NCBI GenBank assembly: GCA_028290305.1
Contig: JAQGKC010000006.1
Span: 1-34,235, forward strand
Reading direction: 5' to 3'
Length of the DNA: 34,235 nucleotides
From: Bradyrhizobium sp.
Lineage (GTDB): Bacteria > Pseudomonadota > Alphaproteobacteria > Rhizobiales > Xanthobacteraceae
Shown: one piece after another, positions 26,269 through 33,424 of the stretch
Layout of the letters: the number at the start of each line of letters is the position of its first letter
Position numbering within the stretch: position 1 is the stretch's first letter
Position numbers and translations under genes: made by a program
Notes under the pieces: generated by a model
The model's input: only the letters and a program-made list of their open reading frames with translations
What the model was told of the DNA's origin: nothing
The model's database searches: none

Positions 26269-27228
26269 CTATCCCGCCTTTTTCGACCGGGCGGTGGCAC
26301 GCACCGGCTTCTCTGCCTTCTTCGGCGCTTGCACTTTTGGCTCTTCTTTGGCGGCGCGCTTGCCGCTGATCGGCAGCAGCATCTCACGCTGGCCTTCGAT
26401 GCGCTTGCGCGGTTTCTTGCCCTTGGCCACAGCAGCAGGGACGGGCTGCTTCTCGCTGGCGAGGCTGCGCTTCAACGCATCCATCAGGTTGATGACATTG
26501 CCGCCGGATTTCGGCGCGGCTTTCGCCGTCGTGGGCAGGCCACTGCGTTTTTGGTTGATGAGATCGATCAGCGCGGATTCGTAACGATCCTCGAACCTGT
26601 CAGGCTCGAACGATCCGGATTTCTTTTCCACGATGTGCTTGGCGAGATCCAGCATGTCCTTGGTGACTTTCACATCCTGGATATCGTCAAAATATTCCTT
26701 CTCGCTGCGCACCTCGTAAGGGTAACGCAGCAGCGTTCCCATCAGGCCCTTGTCGAGCGGCTCCAGCGCGATGATGTGCTCCCGGTTGGTCAACACCAGG
26801 CGGCCGATCGCGACCTTGTTCATGCTGCGGATGGTTTCGCGGATCACCGCGAAGGCGTCATGGCCGACCTTGCCGTCGGGTACGAGATAATAGGGGCGGA
26901 TCAGATAGCGACTGTCGATGTCCGTTTTGGGCACGAACTCGTCGATCTCGATGGTGCGCGTCGACTCCAGCGCGATGTCGTCCAGCTCGTCCTTCGACAC
27001 CTCGATGTAGGTGTCGGTGTCGACCTTGTAGCCCTTCATGATGTCTTCGGCGGCGACTTCCTCGCCGGTGTCGGCATCGACCCTGGCATATTTGATGCGA
27101 TGGCCAGTCTTGCGGTTGATCTGGTTGAAGCTGACCTTCTCGGTATCCGACGTCGCCGGATACAGAGCGACCGGGCAGGTCACGAGCGAAAGGCGCAAAA
27201 AGCCTTTCCAGTTGGCGCGGGGGGCCAT
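26269..27228 (-). CDS. ku: Bacterial Ku protein, non-homologous end joining
   Basis: A 319-residue homodimeric DNA end-binding protein that recruits LigD for double-strand-break repair. N-terminal MAPRANWKGFLRLSLVTCPVALYPAT is the family opening; the beta-barrel core runs to about residue 250 (VDADTGEEV, KGYKVDTDTYIEVSKDEL, RPYYLVPDG, YPYEVRSEKEYF). The C-terminal 60 residues are Lys/Ala-rich (KKPRKR, APKKAEKPVRATARSKKAG), as in the extended tails of many bacterial Kus that bind DNA or ligase. Length is normal. ATG 27228 has GGAG upstream. No ligD or second ku copy is in the window. Divergent from the small membrane protein at 27484. Confidence 0.95.
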   Translation of the reverse strand: MAPRANWKGFLRLSLVTCPVALYPATSDTEKVSFNQINRKTGHRIKYARVDADTGEEVAAEDIMKGYKVDTDTYIEVSKDELDDIALESTRTIEIDEFVPKTDIDSRYLIRPYYLVPDGKVGHDAFAVIRETIRSMNKVAIGRLVLTNREHIIALEPLDKGLMGTLLRYPYEVRSEKEYFDDIQDVKVTKDMLDLAKHIVEKKSGSFEPDRFEDRYESALIDLINQKRSGLPTTAKAAPKSGGNVINLMDALKRSLASEKQPVPAAVAKGKKPRKRIEGQREMLLPISGKRAAKEEPKVQAPKKAEKPVRATARSKKAG

Positions 27229-27333
27229 GGGAAAACTCCGAAACGCAACAGACGACCAGTGACGATACCACCGGGGAACCGGGTTTCAAGCCGATGGGGC
27301 GGGGAATCTGCTAACGGCGTTAACCGTGGCGGG

Positions 27334-27353
27334 GCCCCTTGGTTGCAAGGGGC
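27334..27353. other. GC-rich hairpin between ku and the small membrane protein
   Basis: GCCCCTTG (27334-27341) and CAAGGGGC (27346-27353) form a perfect 8-bp stem with a GTTG loop. No T run follows on either strand, so it is not an obvious terminator; a role in the divergent region is unknown. Confidence 0.4.
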
Positions 27354-27403
27354 GGGCCTTGGGGTGCCCCGCTGCAGGCCGTGATATCGCAGCCCGAAAG
27401 CCC

Positions 27404-27428
27404 GGAACATCGTCTGGGATCATGCGTT
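27404..27428 (+). promoter_or_regulatory. EcfG-type general stress promoter (GGAAC-N16-CGTT)
   Basis: GGAAC (27404-27408), 16 nt, then CGTT (27425-27428): exact match to the consensus of the alphaproteobacterial general stress sigma factor EcfG. Transcription would begin near 27436, giving a leader of about 48 nt before the ATG at 27484. Confidence 0.65.
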
Positions 27429-27483
27429 GCTTTCAACGCGCGACGTCGCAAGGCATTACCCGGACTTATGAATCGAGGGCCCC

Positions 27484-27636
27484 ATGGCAACAAGACAGCA
27501 CGATCAGATCGTCGAAACCCCGACCGAAGCACGCCAGGCCGAACCCGGACCGTCCGTATTTGCCCTCCTTATCGTCTCGACCGGCCTCGCGGTGCTGATC
27601 CTGGCTGTCGTCTGGTTCGTCTTCTTTCGGACCTGA
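27484..27636 (+). CDS. Small single-pass membrane protein (50 aa)
   Basis: MATRQHDQIVETPTEARQAE is a soluble N-terminus; GPSVFALLIVSTGLAVLILA begins the single helix, which continues with VVWFVFF, and the protein ends RT. The ETPTEARQ motif before a single helix is common in small Rhizobiales membrane proteins of unknown role. GAGG lies upstream of ATG 27484 with workable spacing. It is the first gene after a perfect EcfG-type promoter, so it is probably part of the general stress regulon (inference). Its stop overlaps an ATG (TGATG) opening a 93-codon frame to 27917, which I do not consider well supported. Confidence 0.8.
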   Translation: MATRQHDQIVETPTEARQAEPGPSVFALLIVSTGLAVLILAVVWFVFFRT

Positions 27637-28007
27637 TGAGGCGTACCGCGCTGCGGCGGCTCAGCCGCCCGGCTAGGCTGATGCACGCACCCCTTCAGGC
27701 CGTCTCCGAACTTTTCCCAGCAGTCGACCGCGACAAGATGCAGCACTGGCCGGCACCGGCGATCCAACGCGCGGCCGCCGCGGTCCGTGCTGGTCGCCGC
27801 ATGAGTTCTGGACCGGCAACCCAGACCATCGATGCACGCTGGTCGGCGCAGGTAGCGCCCCGTGCCTATTCCCGGGACGATCGAAAACCGATAAGGACGG
27901 TTGTGAAGAAAAAGTAACATTGCGACGTGTGCTCTGTTCATAGCCTGTTCACGCCGGCTGGGCTCTCTTGATGGCGGACATCGTGCAGTTCACATTCGGA
28001 GATCAGC
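27637..28007. other. Intergenic region before the feuP-like gene
   Basis: Contains a 93-codon open frame (27636-27917) coupled by TGATG to the small membrane protein. Its product is Arg/Ala-rich with no recognisable family, so it is left uncalled. An 18-codon frame (27971-28027, beginning MADIVQFTF) overlaps the start of the response regulator and could be a leader peptide. No terminator or promoter was firmly recognised. Confidence 0.5.
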
Positions 28008-28679
28008 TTGCGCTTGCTTGTCGTTGAAGATGATCCGGATCTCAATCGCCAGCTCACCACGGCGCTGACCGACGCCGGTTACGTGGTTGACCGCGCGTTC
28101 GACGGCGAGGAAGGGCACTTCCTAGGCGACAGTGAACCCTACGACGCAATCGTGCTCGACATCGGCCTGCCAAAGATGGACGGCATCTCGGTGCTGGAAG
28201 CATGGCGCCGCAACGGGCGTGCAATGCCGGTGCTGATCCTCACCGCGCGCGACCGCTGGAGCGACAAGGTGCAGGGCTTCGATGCCGGCGCCGACGACTA
28301 TGTGGCGAAACCGTTTCATCTCGAGGAAATCCTGGCCCGGATTCGCGCGCTGCTGCGCCGCTCCACCGGCCACGCCCAGTCTGAGCTGACCTGCGGGCCG
28401 GTTTCGCTGGATACCCGCACCGGCCGGGTCAGCGTGTCAGGCAATCCGATCAAGATGACCTCGCACGAGTATCGGCTGCTGGCCTATCTCATGCACCATA
28501 CCGGGCGCGTGGTGTCGCGCACCGAACTGGTCGAGCACCTCTACGACCAGGATTTCGACCGCGACTCCAATACCATCGAAGTTTTCGTCGGCCGTATCCG
28601 AAAGAAGCTGGACGTCGATATCATCCAGACCGTGCGGGGGCTTGGCTATCTGCTGACGCCGCCATCGCCGGGTGCCTGA
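28008..28679 (+). CDS. feuP: OmpR-family response regulator, FeuP-like
   Basis: A 223-residue regulator: receiver (1-120) with acidic pair D8/D9, phosphoacceptor D51 (IVLDIGLPKMDG), T79 and K101; winged-helix DNA-binding domain (about 125-220) with LTSHEYRLL-like MTSHEYRLLAYLMHHTGRVV and NTIEVFVGRIRKKL. This sequence closely recalls FeuP, which with FeuQ controls cyclic-glucan export and osmoadaptation in Sinorhizobium. The gene opens with TTG 28008, supported by GGAG at 27998-28001; the next in-frame alternatives would delete the first strand of the receiver. The kinase follows 135 bp downstream, with repeats in the gap. Confidence 0.9.
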   Translation: MRLLVVEDDPDLNRQLTTALTDAGYVVDRAFDGEEGHFLGDSEPYDAIVLDIGLPKMDGISVLEAWRRNGRAMPVLILTARDRWSDKVQGFDAGADDYVAKPFHLEEILARIRALLRRSTGHAQSELTCGPVSLDTRTGRVSVSGNPIKMTSHEYRLLAYLMHHTGRVVSRTELVEHLYDQDFDRDSNTIEVFVGRIRKKLDVDIIQTVRGLGYLLTPPSPGA

Positions 28680-28715
28680 TCAACGGTGTTGACCGGGTCA
28701 ACGGTGTTGACCGGG
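28680..28715. repeat. Tandem 18-bp direct repeat, each with an inverted repeat
   Basis: TCAACGGTGTTGACCGGG occurs twice end to end (28680-28697, 28698-28715), beginning right after the feuP stop. Each unit holds TCAAC-GGT-GTTGA; the second extends to GGTCAAC-GGT-GTTGACC, a 7-bp stem with a 3-nt loop. Confidence 0.85.
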
Positions 28716-28739
28716 CACCCGACTTGTCCTCTTGGTCGC

Positions 28740-28810
28740 GCATGATCTTGTCCGAAAACCGGCATCCATCCATCGGGTCTTGCCCGGGGACACGCTTTTC
28801 TGGATCATGC
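28740..28810. repeat. Palindromic GCATGATC repeat with an internal insertion
   Basis: GCATGATC (28740-28747) and GATCATGC (28803-28810) are perfect inverted ends; GTCCGAAAACCGG and CACGCTTTTCTGG lie inside. It resembles the GCATGATC...GAAAACCG...CTTTTCCGGATCATGC element common in rhizobia, but is expanded by about 28 bp in the middle. Confidence 0.65.
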
Positions 28811-28814
28811 CCTG

Positions 28815-30191
28815 ATGCGTGGTAGCTCGCTCGCCACCCGGCTGTTCCTGTCTGCGACCGCTTGGGTGGTGGTGATCCTGATCATCACCGGCATTGTGCT
28901 GTCGTCGGTATACCGCGACGCGACCGAGCGCGCCTTCGACCGCCGTCTCAACCTCTATCTCCGGACCCTGATCGCCGAAGTCGCAACGCCGGACGAGCCG
29001 CCCGACCATCAGTTCCAGTCGCTCGGCGAGCCGCTGTTCGAACTGCCTTTGTCCGGCTGGTACTGGCAGATCACCCGTACCGACACGGAAAAGGCCGAGA
29101 CCCGCGCATCGCGTTCGCTGTGGGACAAGAAGCTGCCCAAACTCGAAGAGCACGGCGCCGATTTGACCGCGGCCGGCATCCGCCTTGGCTATGTCGATGG
29201 TCCCGAGGGCCAGAACCTGCGGATGGTGGAACGACCGGTCGATCTCGGCACCGACGGCAAGTATCTCGTCAGCGTGGCCGGTGACGCCACCGAGATTTTC
29301 GACGAAACGCGCAGCTTCGATTACTACCTCGGTGGCACCTTCGCCGCGCTGGGAATCGTGCTGCTGCTGACGACGATCTTCCAGGTCCGCTTCGGCCTCG
29401 CGCCGCTGAAACGCATTTCAGACTCGATCGCCGATATCCGCTCCGGCCGCGCCGAACGGCTTGAGGGCGAATTCCCCGTCGAAATCGCGCCGCTGGCGCG
29501 CGAGACCAACGCGCTGATCGACGCCAACCGTGAAATCGTCGAGCGCGCGCGAACCCATGTCGGCAATCTCGCCCACGCCATCAAGACGCCGCTGTCGGTG
29601 ATCGTCAACGAAGCTTCCGCGCATGTCGCCGATCCCTTCGCGACCAAGGTTCTGGAGCAGGCCGATGTGATGCGCGATCAGGTGGCGCACCATCTGGAGC
29701 GCGCGCGCATCGCCGCGCGTCTCACCACTATCGGCACGGTCACCGAGGTCGCGCCCGCGATCGAGGCGCTGCGCCGGACCATGGAGAAGATCCATCGCGA
29801 CCGCGGCATCGCCATCGAGGTCGAGGCCGATGCGCAGGCGAAGTTTCGCGGCGAGCGGCAGGACCTCGAGGAGATGGCCGGCAACCTCGTCGACAACGCC
29901 TGCAAATGGGCGGCCTCGCAAGTGTTCATTGAGGTGCGGTTGGAACGGCCGGCTGAGCCGGGCGCCGGCTCGATACTCCGGATCGTCGTCGACGATGATG
30001 GGCGCGGGCTATCGACGGCCGAGCGGGCGCAAGTCGCGCGCCGCGGCCAGCGGCTGGACGAGTCCAAGCCGGGTTCTGGACTGGGGTTGTCGATTGTGGT
30101 CGACCTTGCGGCCTTGTATGGCGGCAGTCTTTCACTCGGTGACGCGCCGATCGGGGGGCTACGGGCGGAACTGGTGCTGCCGGGGGTATGA
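28815..30191 (+). CDS. feuQ: Sensor histidine kinase, FeuQ-like
   Basis: A 458-residue inner-membrane kinase. Transmembrane helix 1 at about 12-32, periplasmic sensor domain about 33-170, helix 2 about 171-192, HAMP about 193-245. The HisKA has H254 in VGNLAHAIKTPLSVI; the HATPase has N361 (GNLVDNACKWA), DDDGRGLS and GSGLGLSIV. The HAIKTPL form and overall length fit the PhoQ/FeuQ group. Adjacent to the matching regulator, it presumably forms FeuPQ. The ATG at 28815 starts just 4 bp after a palindromic repeat and lacks a clear Shine-Dalgarno sequence, so translation may be weak or depend on RNA structure. Confidence 0.9.
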   Translation: MRGSSLATRLFLSATAWVVVILIITGIVLSSVYRDATERAFDRRLNLYLRTLIAEVATPDEPPDHQFQSLGEPLFELPLSGWYWQITRTDTEKAETRASRSLWDKKLPKLEEHGADLTAAGIRLGYVDGPEGQNLRMVERPVDLGTDGKYLVSVAGDATEIFDETRSFDYYLGGTFAALGIVLLLTTIFQVRFGLAPLKRISDSIADIRSGRAERLEGEFPVEIAPLARETNALIDANREIVERARTHVGNLAHAIKTPLSVIVNEASAHVADPFATKVLEQADVMRDQVAHHLERARIAARLTTIGTVTEVAPAIEALRRTMEKIHRDRGIAIEVEADAQAKFRGERQDLEEMAGNLVDNACKWAASQVFIEVRLERPAEPGAGSILRIVVDDDGRGLSTAERAQVARRGQRLDESKPGSGLGLSIVVDLAALYGGSLSLGDAPIGGLRAELVLPGV

Positions 30192-30341
30192 GCGCTGGTC
30201 TGTTTTAGCGCCGGATATCGGCCGCCGAACAGTCGCCGCCCGCCGATTTCACTGTTCCTAAACGACTTCTTAACGCCGGCGCTTTTATCATGACCAGTGG
30301 ACGCGTTTGCCGTCCGCGACACAGACGTGCATACCGGACGC

Positions 30342-31739
30342 ATGAGCCAGACATCGACCGAGCGGCTGAGGGATTATCTCGTGCAGCTTCCGCCGCAGTC
30401 GCAGGCGCTGCTGATGCGGGAGTTCGAACGCGCCATCGAGCGCGGCGAAGACGCCACCGTCGCCACCTTCGTGCTCGAACAATTGCGCAAGATCGTGCGC
30501 GGAACGGATGAGGAGACGCGGCCGCGCACCGACGATCCGGCGCGGCTGCTGTTTCGTCCACTGGAGCCGTTTCTCGCCGACGGCAATTTTCCGGTACGGC
30601 CGGGTCAGGTCCGCCGCGCGTCATTGCTGCCGGTGTGGCAATGGCTGATCCGCGACGGCGCGCCCGACCAGGCGCGCGAATTCGAGGCGGCGCTGGCCCG
30701 TGCGCGAGAAACCGGGACGACGTCCGATCTCGAAGCGGCGATCCGTAAATTGCAGCGCGCGGCGGCGGATGCGATCGGCAAGATCGCCACGGCTGGAATC
30801 GGCGGCGACAGGCGCGCCCTGGCCCGGGTCGGTCCGCCCGATGTAATCGAGGATCTGCTGCCGATCGGTTCGGTTCTGCAGGCCCGCGAAGCGCTGGATA
30901 CCCTCAACGGGCGGCTTCCCACCCATTTTCGGGTTTTCGCGGATTCGCAGATCGCATCGACAAGTGCCTCGCTCAATGTTCCCGCCCTGCAAACGCCGCT
31001 ACTGCTGCCGTTCGCGCTGTCGCTGGTCATGCAGCGGCTGACCGCGCCGTGGCAAATCATCCGCCTGGCCATCAGGATGGCCGCGTCCGACGATGAAATT
31101 CGTGTTGCCGCCACGCCCTATGGCGTTGCCGTCACCATAGCGCTGCACGACCTGTCTTTCCTTGCTGCGATCCTGCGGGCGGATATCAAGCGCGGCCATT
31201 TTGACAACGTCGCCGAACATCTCAAGATCCTCCATGACGGTGTCCGCGGTTTGCGAACCGAACTCGATCTCCGTAACGATTCCTCGTGGGGTAAACAGCT
31301 GACGTCGATCCGGGCGGAAATTTCCAATGCGCTGCAATCGGAAATCGACAGCGTGCCCGGCCGTGTCCGGCGGATTCTGCGTCAGCGCGCCGACAAGGAC
31401 ATCTCCGTCGGCGCCAGGGTCGACACCACCGAGGTCGACGAAGCCGCCGCATTGATCGATTTCGTCGCGGTGTGCCGTACCTATGCCAGCGAACTCGCGA
31501 TCAACGAGGTCACGCTGCGGACCTATTCCGATCTGCAGCAATATGTCGAGCAGTCCACCGAGGCGCTGGTGCAATCGCTGCGCGGCGGCGATGCCAAGTC
31601 GCGCGCCTACCGACAGATGCAGGTCCAGGCGGCAATCCGTTTCTGCGAGGTGTTGTTCGGTCACGACTATGCATCGCTGATGAGCAGGGCGGCCGAGAAC
31701 GCGGTAACCGGTGAACGCAAGCCTTCGCGTACCGGATAA
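30342..31739 (+). CDS. Soluble protein of unknown function (465 aa)
   Basis: Starts at ATG 30342 (MSQTSTERLRDYL); an upstream in-frame start at 30297 is possible but less likely. No signal peptide, membrane segment or recognised catalytic motif. The sequence is helix-rich: QLPPQSQALLMREFERAIERG near the N-terminus, RAAADAIGKIATAGIGG in the middle, and regularly spaced helices such as NVAEHLKILHDGVRGLRTELD and ISNALQSEIDSVPGRVRRIL, then DEAAALIDFVAVCRTYASEL. I do not know the family. It sits between FeuQ and the cytochrome c maturation genes. A CtrA-like near match (TAAA-N7-TTAA, 30259-30273) lies upstream. Confidence 0.85.
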   Translation: MSQTSTERLRDYLVQLPPQSQALLMREFERAIERGEDATVATFVLEQLRKIVRGTDEETRPRTDDPARLLFRPLEPFLADGNFPVRPGQVRRASLLPVWQWLIRDGAPDQAREFEAALARARETGTTSDLEAAIRKLQRAAADAIGKIATAGIGGDRRALARVGPPDVIEDLLPIGSVLQAREALDTLNGRLPTHFRVFADSQIASTSASLNVPALQTPLLLPFALSLVMQRLTAPWQIIRLAIRMAASDDEIRVAATPYGVAVTIALHDLSFLAAILRADIKRGHFDNVAEHLKILHDGVRGLRTELDLRNDSSWGKQLTSIRAEISNALQSEIDSVPGRVRRILRQRADKDISVGARVDTTEVDEAAALIDFVAVCRTYASELAINEVTLRTYSDLQQYVEQSTEALVQSLRGGDAKSRAYRQMQVQAAIRFCEVLFGHDYASLMSRAAENAVTGERKPSRTG

Positions 31740-31772
31740 GAGATAGTAAAAACTCCAAAATACTATTTCTGG

Positions 31773-31801
31773 TTGACCTAGCCAAACGGGGGACGTACCT
31801 T
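31773..31801 (+). promoter_or_regulatory. Candidate sigma-70 promoter giving a leaderless mRNA
   Basis: TTGACC (31773-31778), a 17-nt spacer and TACCTT (31796-31801). The expected start site, 6-8 nt further on, falls at or next to the ATG at 31808. No Shine-Dalgarno sequence precedes that ATG, which fits leaderless translation. Confidence 0.4.
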
Positions 31802-31807
31802 TTTGGT

Positions 31808-32077
31808 ATGAAGTCGATCATCAAATTCGTTGAACTTGAGAACCGTGTGATTTCCGCGACCTACCGAAATCTCATGATCAAAGCGAAGGTGGTTCTGGTC
31901 AACAAAGCCAACGGGGAGCAGTTAGCCGAGCCGGTCACCACGATCGCATCTCCGGCGCCTAACGGGTTGCTGAGGATCAAGCTGCCGGACTCCATCAAAT
32001 CGGGCGCCTATTACCTGAAAGCACTGAACGGCCGCGGCGAGCCGGCCGCGCAAAGTGCAGAGTTTTATGTCAGCTAG
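31808..32077 (+). CDS. Small protein of unknown function (89 aa), beta-rich
   Basis: MKSIIKFVELENRVISATYRNLM opens the protein; alternating hydrophobic strands follow (IKAKVVLVNKA, GLLRIKLPDSI) and it ends KSGAYYLKALNGRGEPAAQ then SAEFYVS. The C-terminal pattern (SGxYYLKALNxxGExxAQSxxFYV) looks like an immunoglobulin-like or beta-sandwich edge. No signal peptide. The region around it is less GC-rich than its neighbours, and no Shine-Dalgarno sequence is seen. Located between the unknown 465-residue gene and ccmI. Family not recognised. Confidence 0.7.
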   Translation: MKSIIKFVELENRVISATYRNLMIKAKVVLVNKANGEQLAEPVTTIASPAPNGLLRIKLPDSIKSGAYYLKALNGRGEPAAQSAEFYVS

Positions 32078-32108
32078 CACCGGCTTTTCCGGGTTTCGTG
32101 ATTTGCCA

Positions 32109-32158
32109 GCAATTGCAAATTGATAGACCACAATCGATGGACGACGATTGTCAATTGC
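32109..32158. repeat. Nested inverted repeats upstream of ccmI
   Basis: Outer arms GCAATTG (32109-32115) and CAATTGC (32152-32158); inner arms ACAATCG (32130-32136) and CGATTGT (32145-32151) around an 8-nt loop. No T run, so a terminator is not obvious. It could be an operator or RNA structure in the ccmI leader. Confidence 0.5.
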
Positions 32159-32232
32159 CCGGCTTGCCGCCCGTGGTGTAAAGCGGCGCATCGGCGCTTC
32201 CGTAGGGCGCCCATTCCATCGGAACCCGCTTG

Positions 32233-33336
32233 ATGACTCTGTGGTTTGTGTTCGCGGTGATGACGGCTGCGGCGATCTTCGCCGTGCTCTGGCCGTTGGG
32301 GCGAGGTGGCCGGCCGCAAAACGACGGCAGCGAGGCGGCGGTCTATAAGGATCAACTCACCGAGATCGACCGCGACGTCGCCGCGGGGTTGATCGACTCC
32401 TCCGAGGCGGAGGCCGCGCGCGTCGAAATCAGCCGCCGTCTGCTCGCCGCAGCGGATAATCGGCGTGCGCCGCCAATTGCGTCCAGCATCAGATTGCGTC
32501 GTTCGGCTGCGGTGATCGCCCTGATTGGGCTACCGATCATGTCGGTGGCTTTTTACCTTTCACTTGGCTCGCCGCGCATTGGCGATTTTCCGCTGGCCCA
32601 GCGCACCCGCGCGCCCGACGCCACGCAGCCGCTTGACAATCTGGTCGCGCAGGTCGAGCAGCATCTGGAAAAAAATCCAACCGATGGGCGCGGCTGGAGC
32701 GTGCTTGCGCCGGTGTTGGCGAGACTCGGCCGCTACGATGAAGCGGTGCGGGCCTACCACAATTCGATCACTTATAGCGGCGACAGTGCCGAACGCCGGG
32801 CCGATCTCGGCGAAGCCCTTGCCGGGGCGGCGGGTGGCGTCGTCACATCAGAGGCCAAGGCCGAATTCGAACGGGCGATTGCGCTGAACGCGGACGAGGT
32901 CAAGGCGAGCTACTTCCTCGGTCTTGCCGCCGAGCAGGACGGCCGCAGCGCCGAGGCCGCATCGATCTGGCGCGCGATGCTCGCGAAAGCGCCATCGGAC
33001 GCGCCGTGGCGCCCGCTGGTTCAGGCTGCTTTGGCCCGGATCGGCGGTTCCGCAGCGCCAGTGCTATCGGATGACACGGTGGCTGCGGCAAAAGGCATGA
33101 ATGAGACCGATCGCGCTGCGATGATCCATGGCATGGTGGATCGCCTCGCCAGCCGATTGAAACAAAATGGTGACGACGTCGAGGGGTGGCTGCGGCTGGT
33201 GCGGGCCTATATGGTGATGGGCGATCGCGACAAGGCGAAGAGCGCGCTAACGGACGCCCGCCAGGCCGTAGCCAATGACGCGGAGCGGTTGCGGCAACTG
33301 AATGAGGGCCTGAAAAATCTCGGGCTCGACGGGTGA
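32233..33336 (+). CDS. ccmI: Cytochrome c maturation protein CcmI (CycH)
   Basis: A 367-residue membrane chaperone that holds apocytochrome c for heme attachment by CcmF/CcmH. Transmembrane helix 1 at about 2-22, a cytoplasmic loop with [23 protein letters not shown], helix 2 at about 91-110, and a periplasmic TPR region (about 130-345) with [20 protein letters not shown] and [15 protein letters not shown] 32233 is used; the TTG just before it adds one codon. ccmE follows 88 bp downstream and ccmF after that, the usual cycHJK order in rhizobia. Confidence 0.95.
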   Translation: MTLWFVFAVMTAAAIFAVLWPLGRGGRPQNDGSEAAVYKDQLTEIDRDVAAGLIDSSEAEAARVEISRRLLAAADNRRAPPIASSIRLRRSAAVIALIGLPIMSVAFYLSLGSPRIGDFPLAQRTRAPDATQPLDNLVAQVEQHLEKNPTDGRGWSVLAPVLARLGRYDEAVRAYHNSITYSGDSAERRADLGEALAGAAGGVVTSEAKAEFERAIALNADEVKASYFLGLAAEQDGRSAEAASIWRAMLAKAPSDAPWRPLVQAALARIGGSAAPVLSDDTVAAAKGMNETDRAAMIHGMVDRLASRLKQNGDDVEGWLRLVRAYMVMGDRDKAKSALTDARQAVANDAERLRQLNEGLKNLGLDG

Positions 33337-33360
33337 GCAGGCTGATGCGCAAAATTATGA

Positions 33361-33405
33361 GCATGATGCTGAAAAGTGTGAAGCGGTTTTCAGATCACAT
33401 CATGC
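33361..33405. repeat. Palindromic GCATGATG repeat between ccmI and ccmE
   Basis: GCATGATG (33361-33368) with CTGAAAA (33369-33375) pairs with TTTTCAG (33387-33393) and CATCATGC (33398-33405), leaving a 4-nt ATCA bulge. The internal AAGTGTGAAGCGGTTTT is the signature of a widely dispersed rhizobial element related to that at 28740. Confidence 0.7.
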
Positions 33406-33424
33406 GCAAGGATGCAGAGTACGC

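Noticed and set aside
27301..27380. GC-rich folded segment considered as a tRNA
   Set aside because: No acceptor stem closure, T-loop TTCGAAT or CCA-like end could be found.
26329..27384. Plus-strand 351-codon frame opposite ku
   Set aside because: Shadow of the Ku coding region.
27636..27917. 93-codon open frame after the small membrane protein (TGATG coupling)
   Set aside because: The product is Arg/Ala-rich low-complexity sequence without a recognisable family, typical of chance open frames in GC-rich DNA; coupling alone is insufficient.
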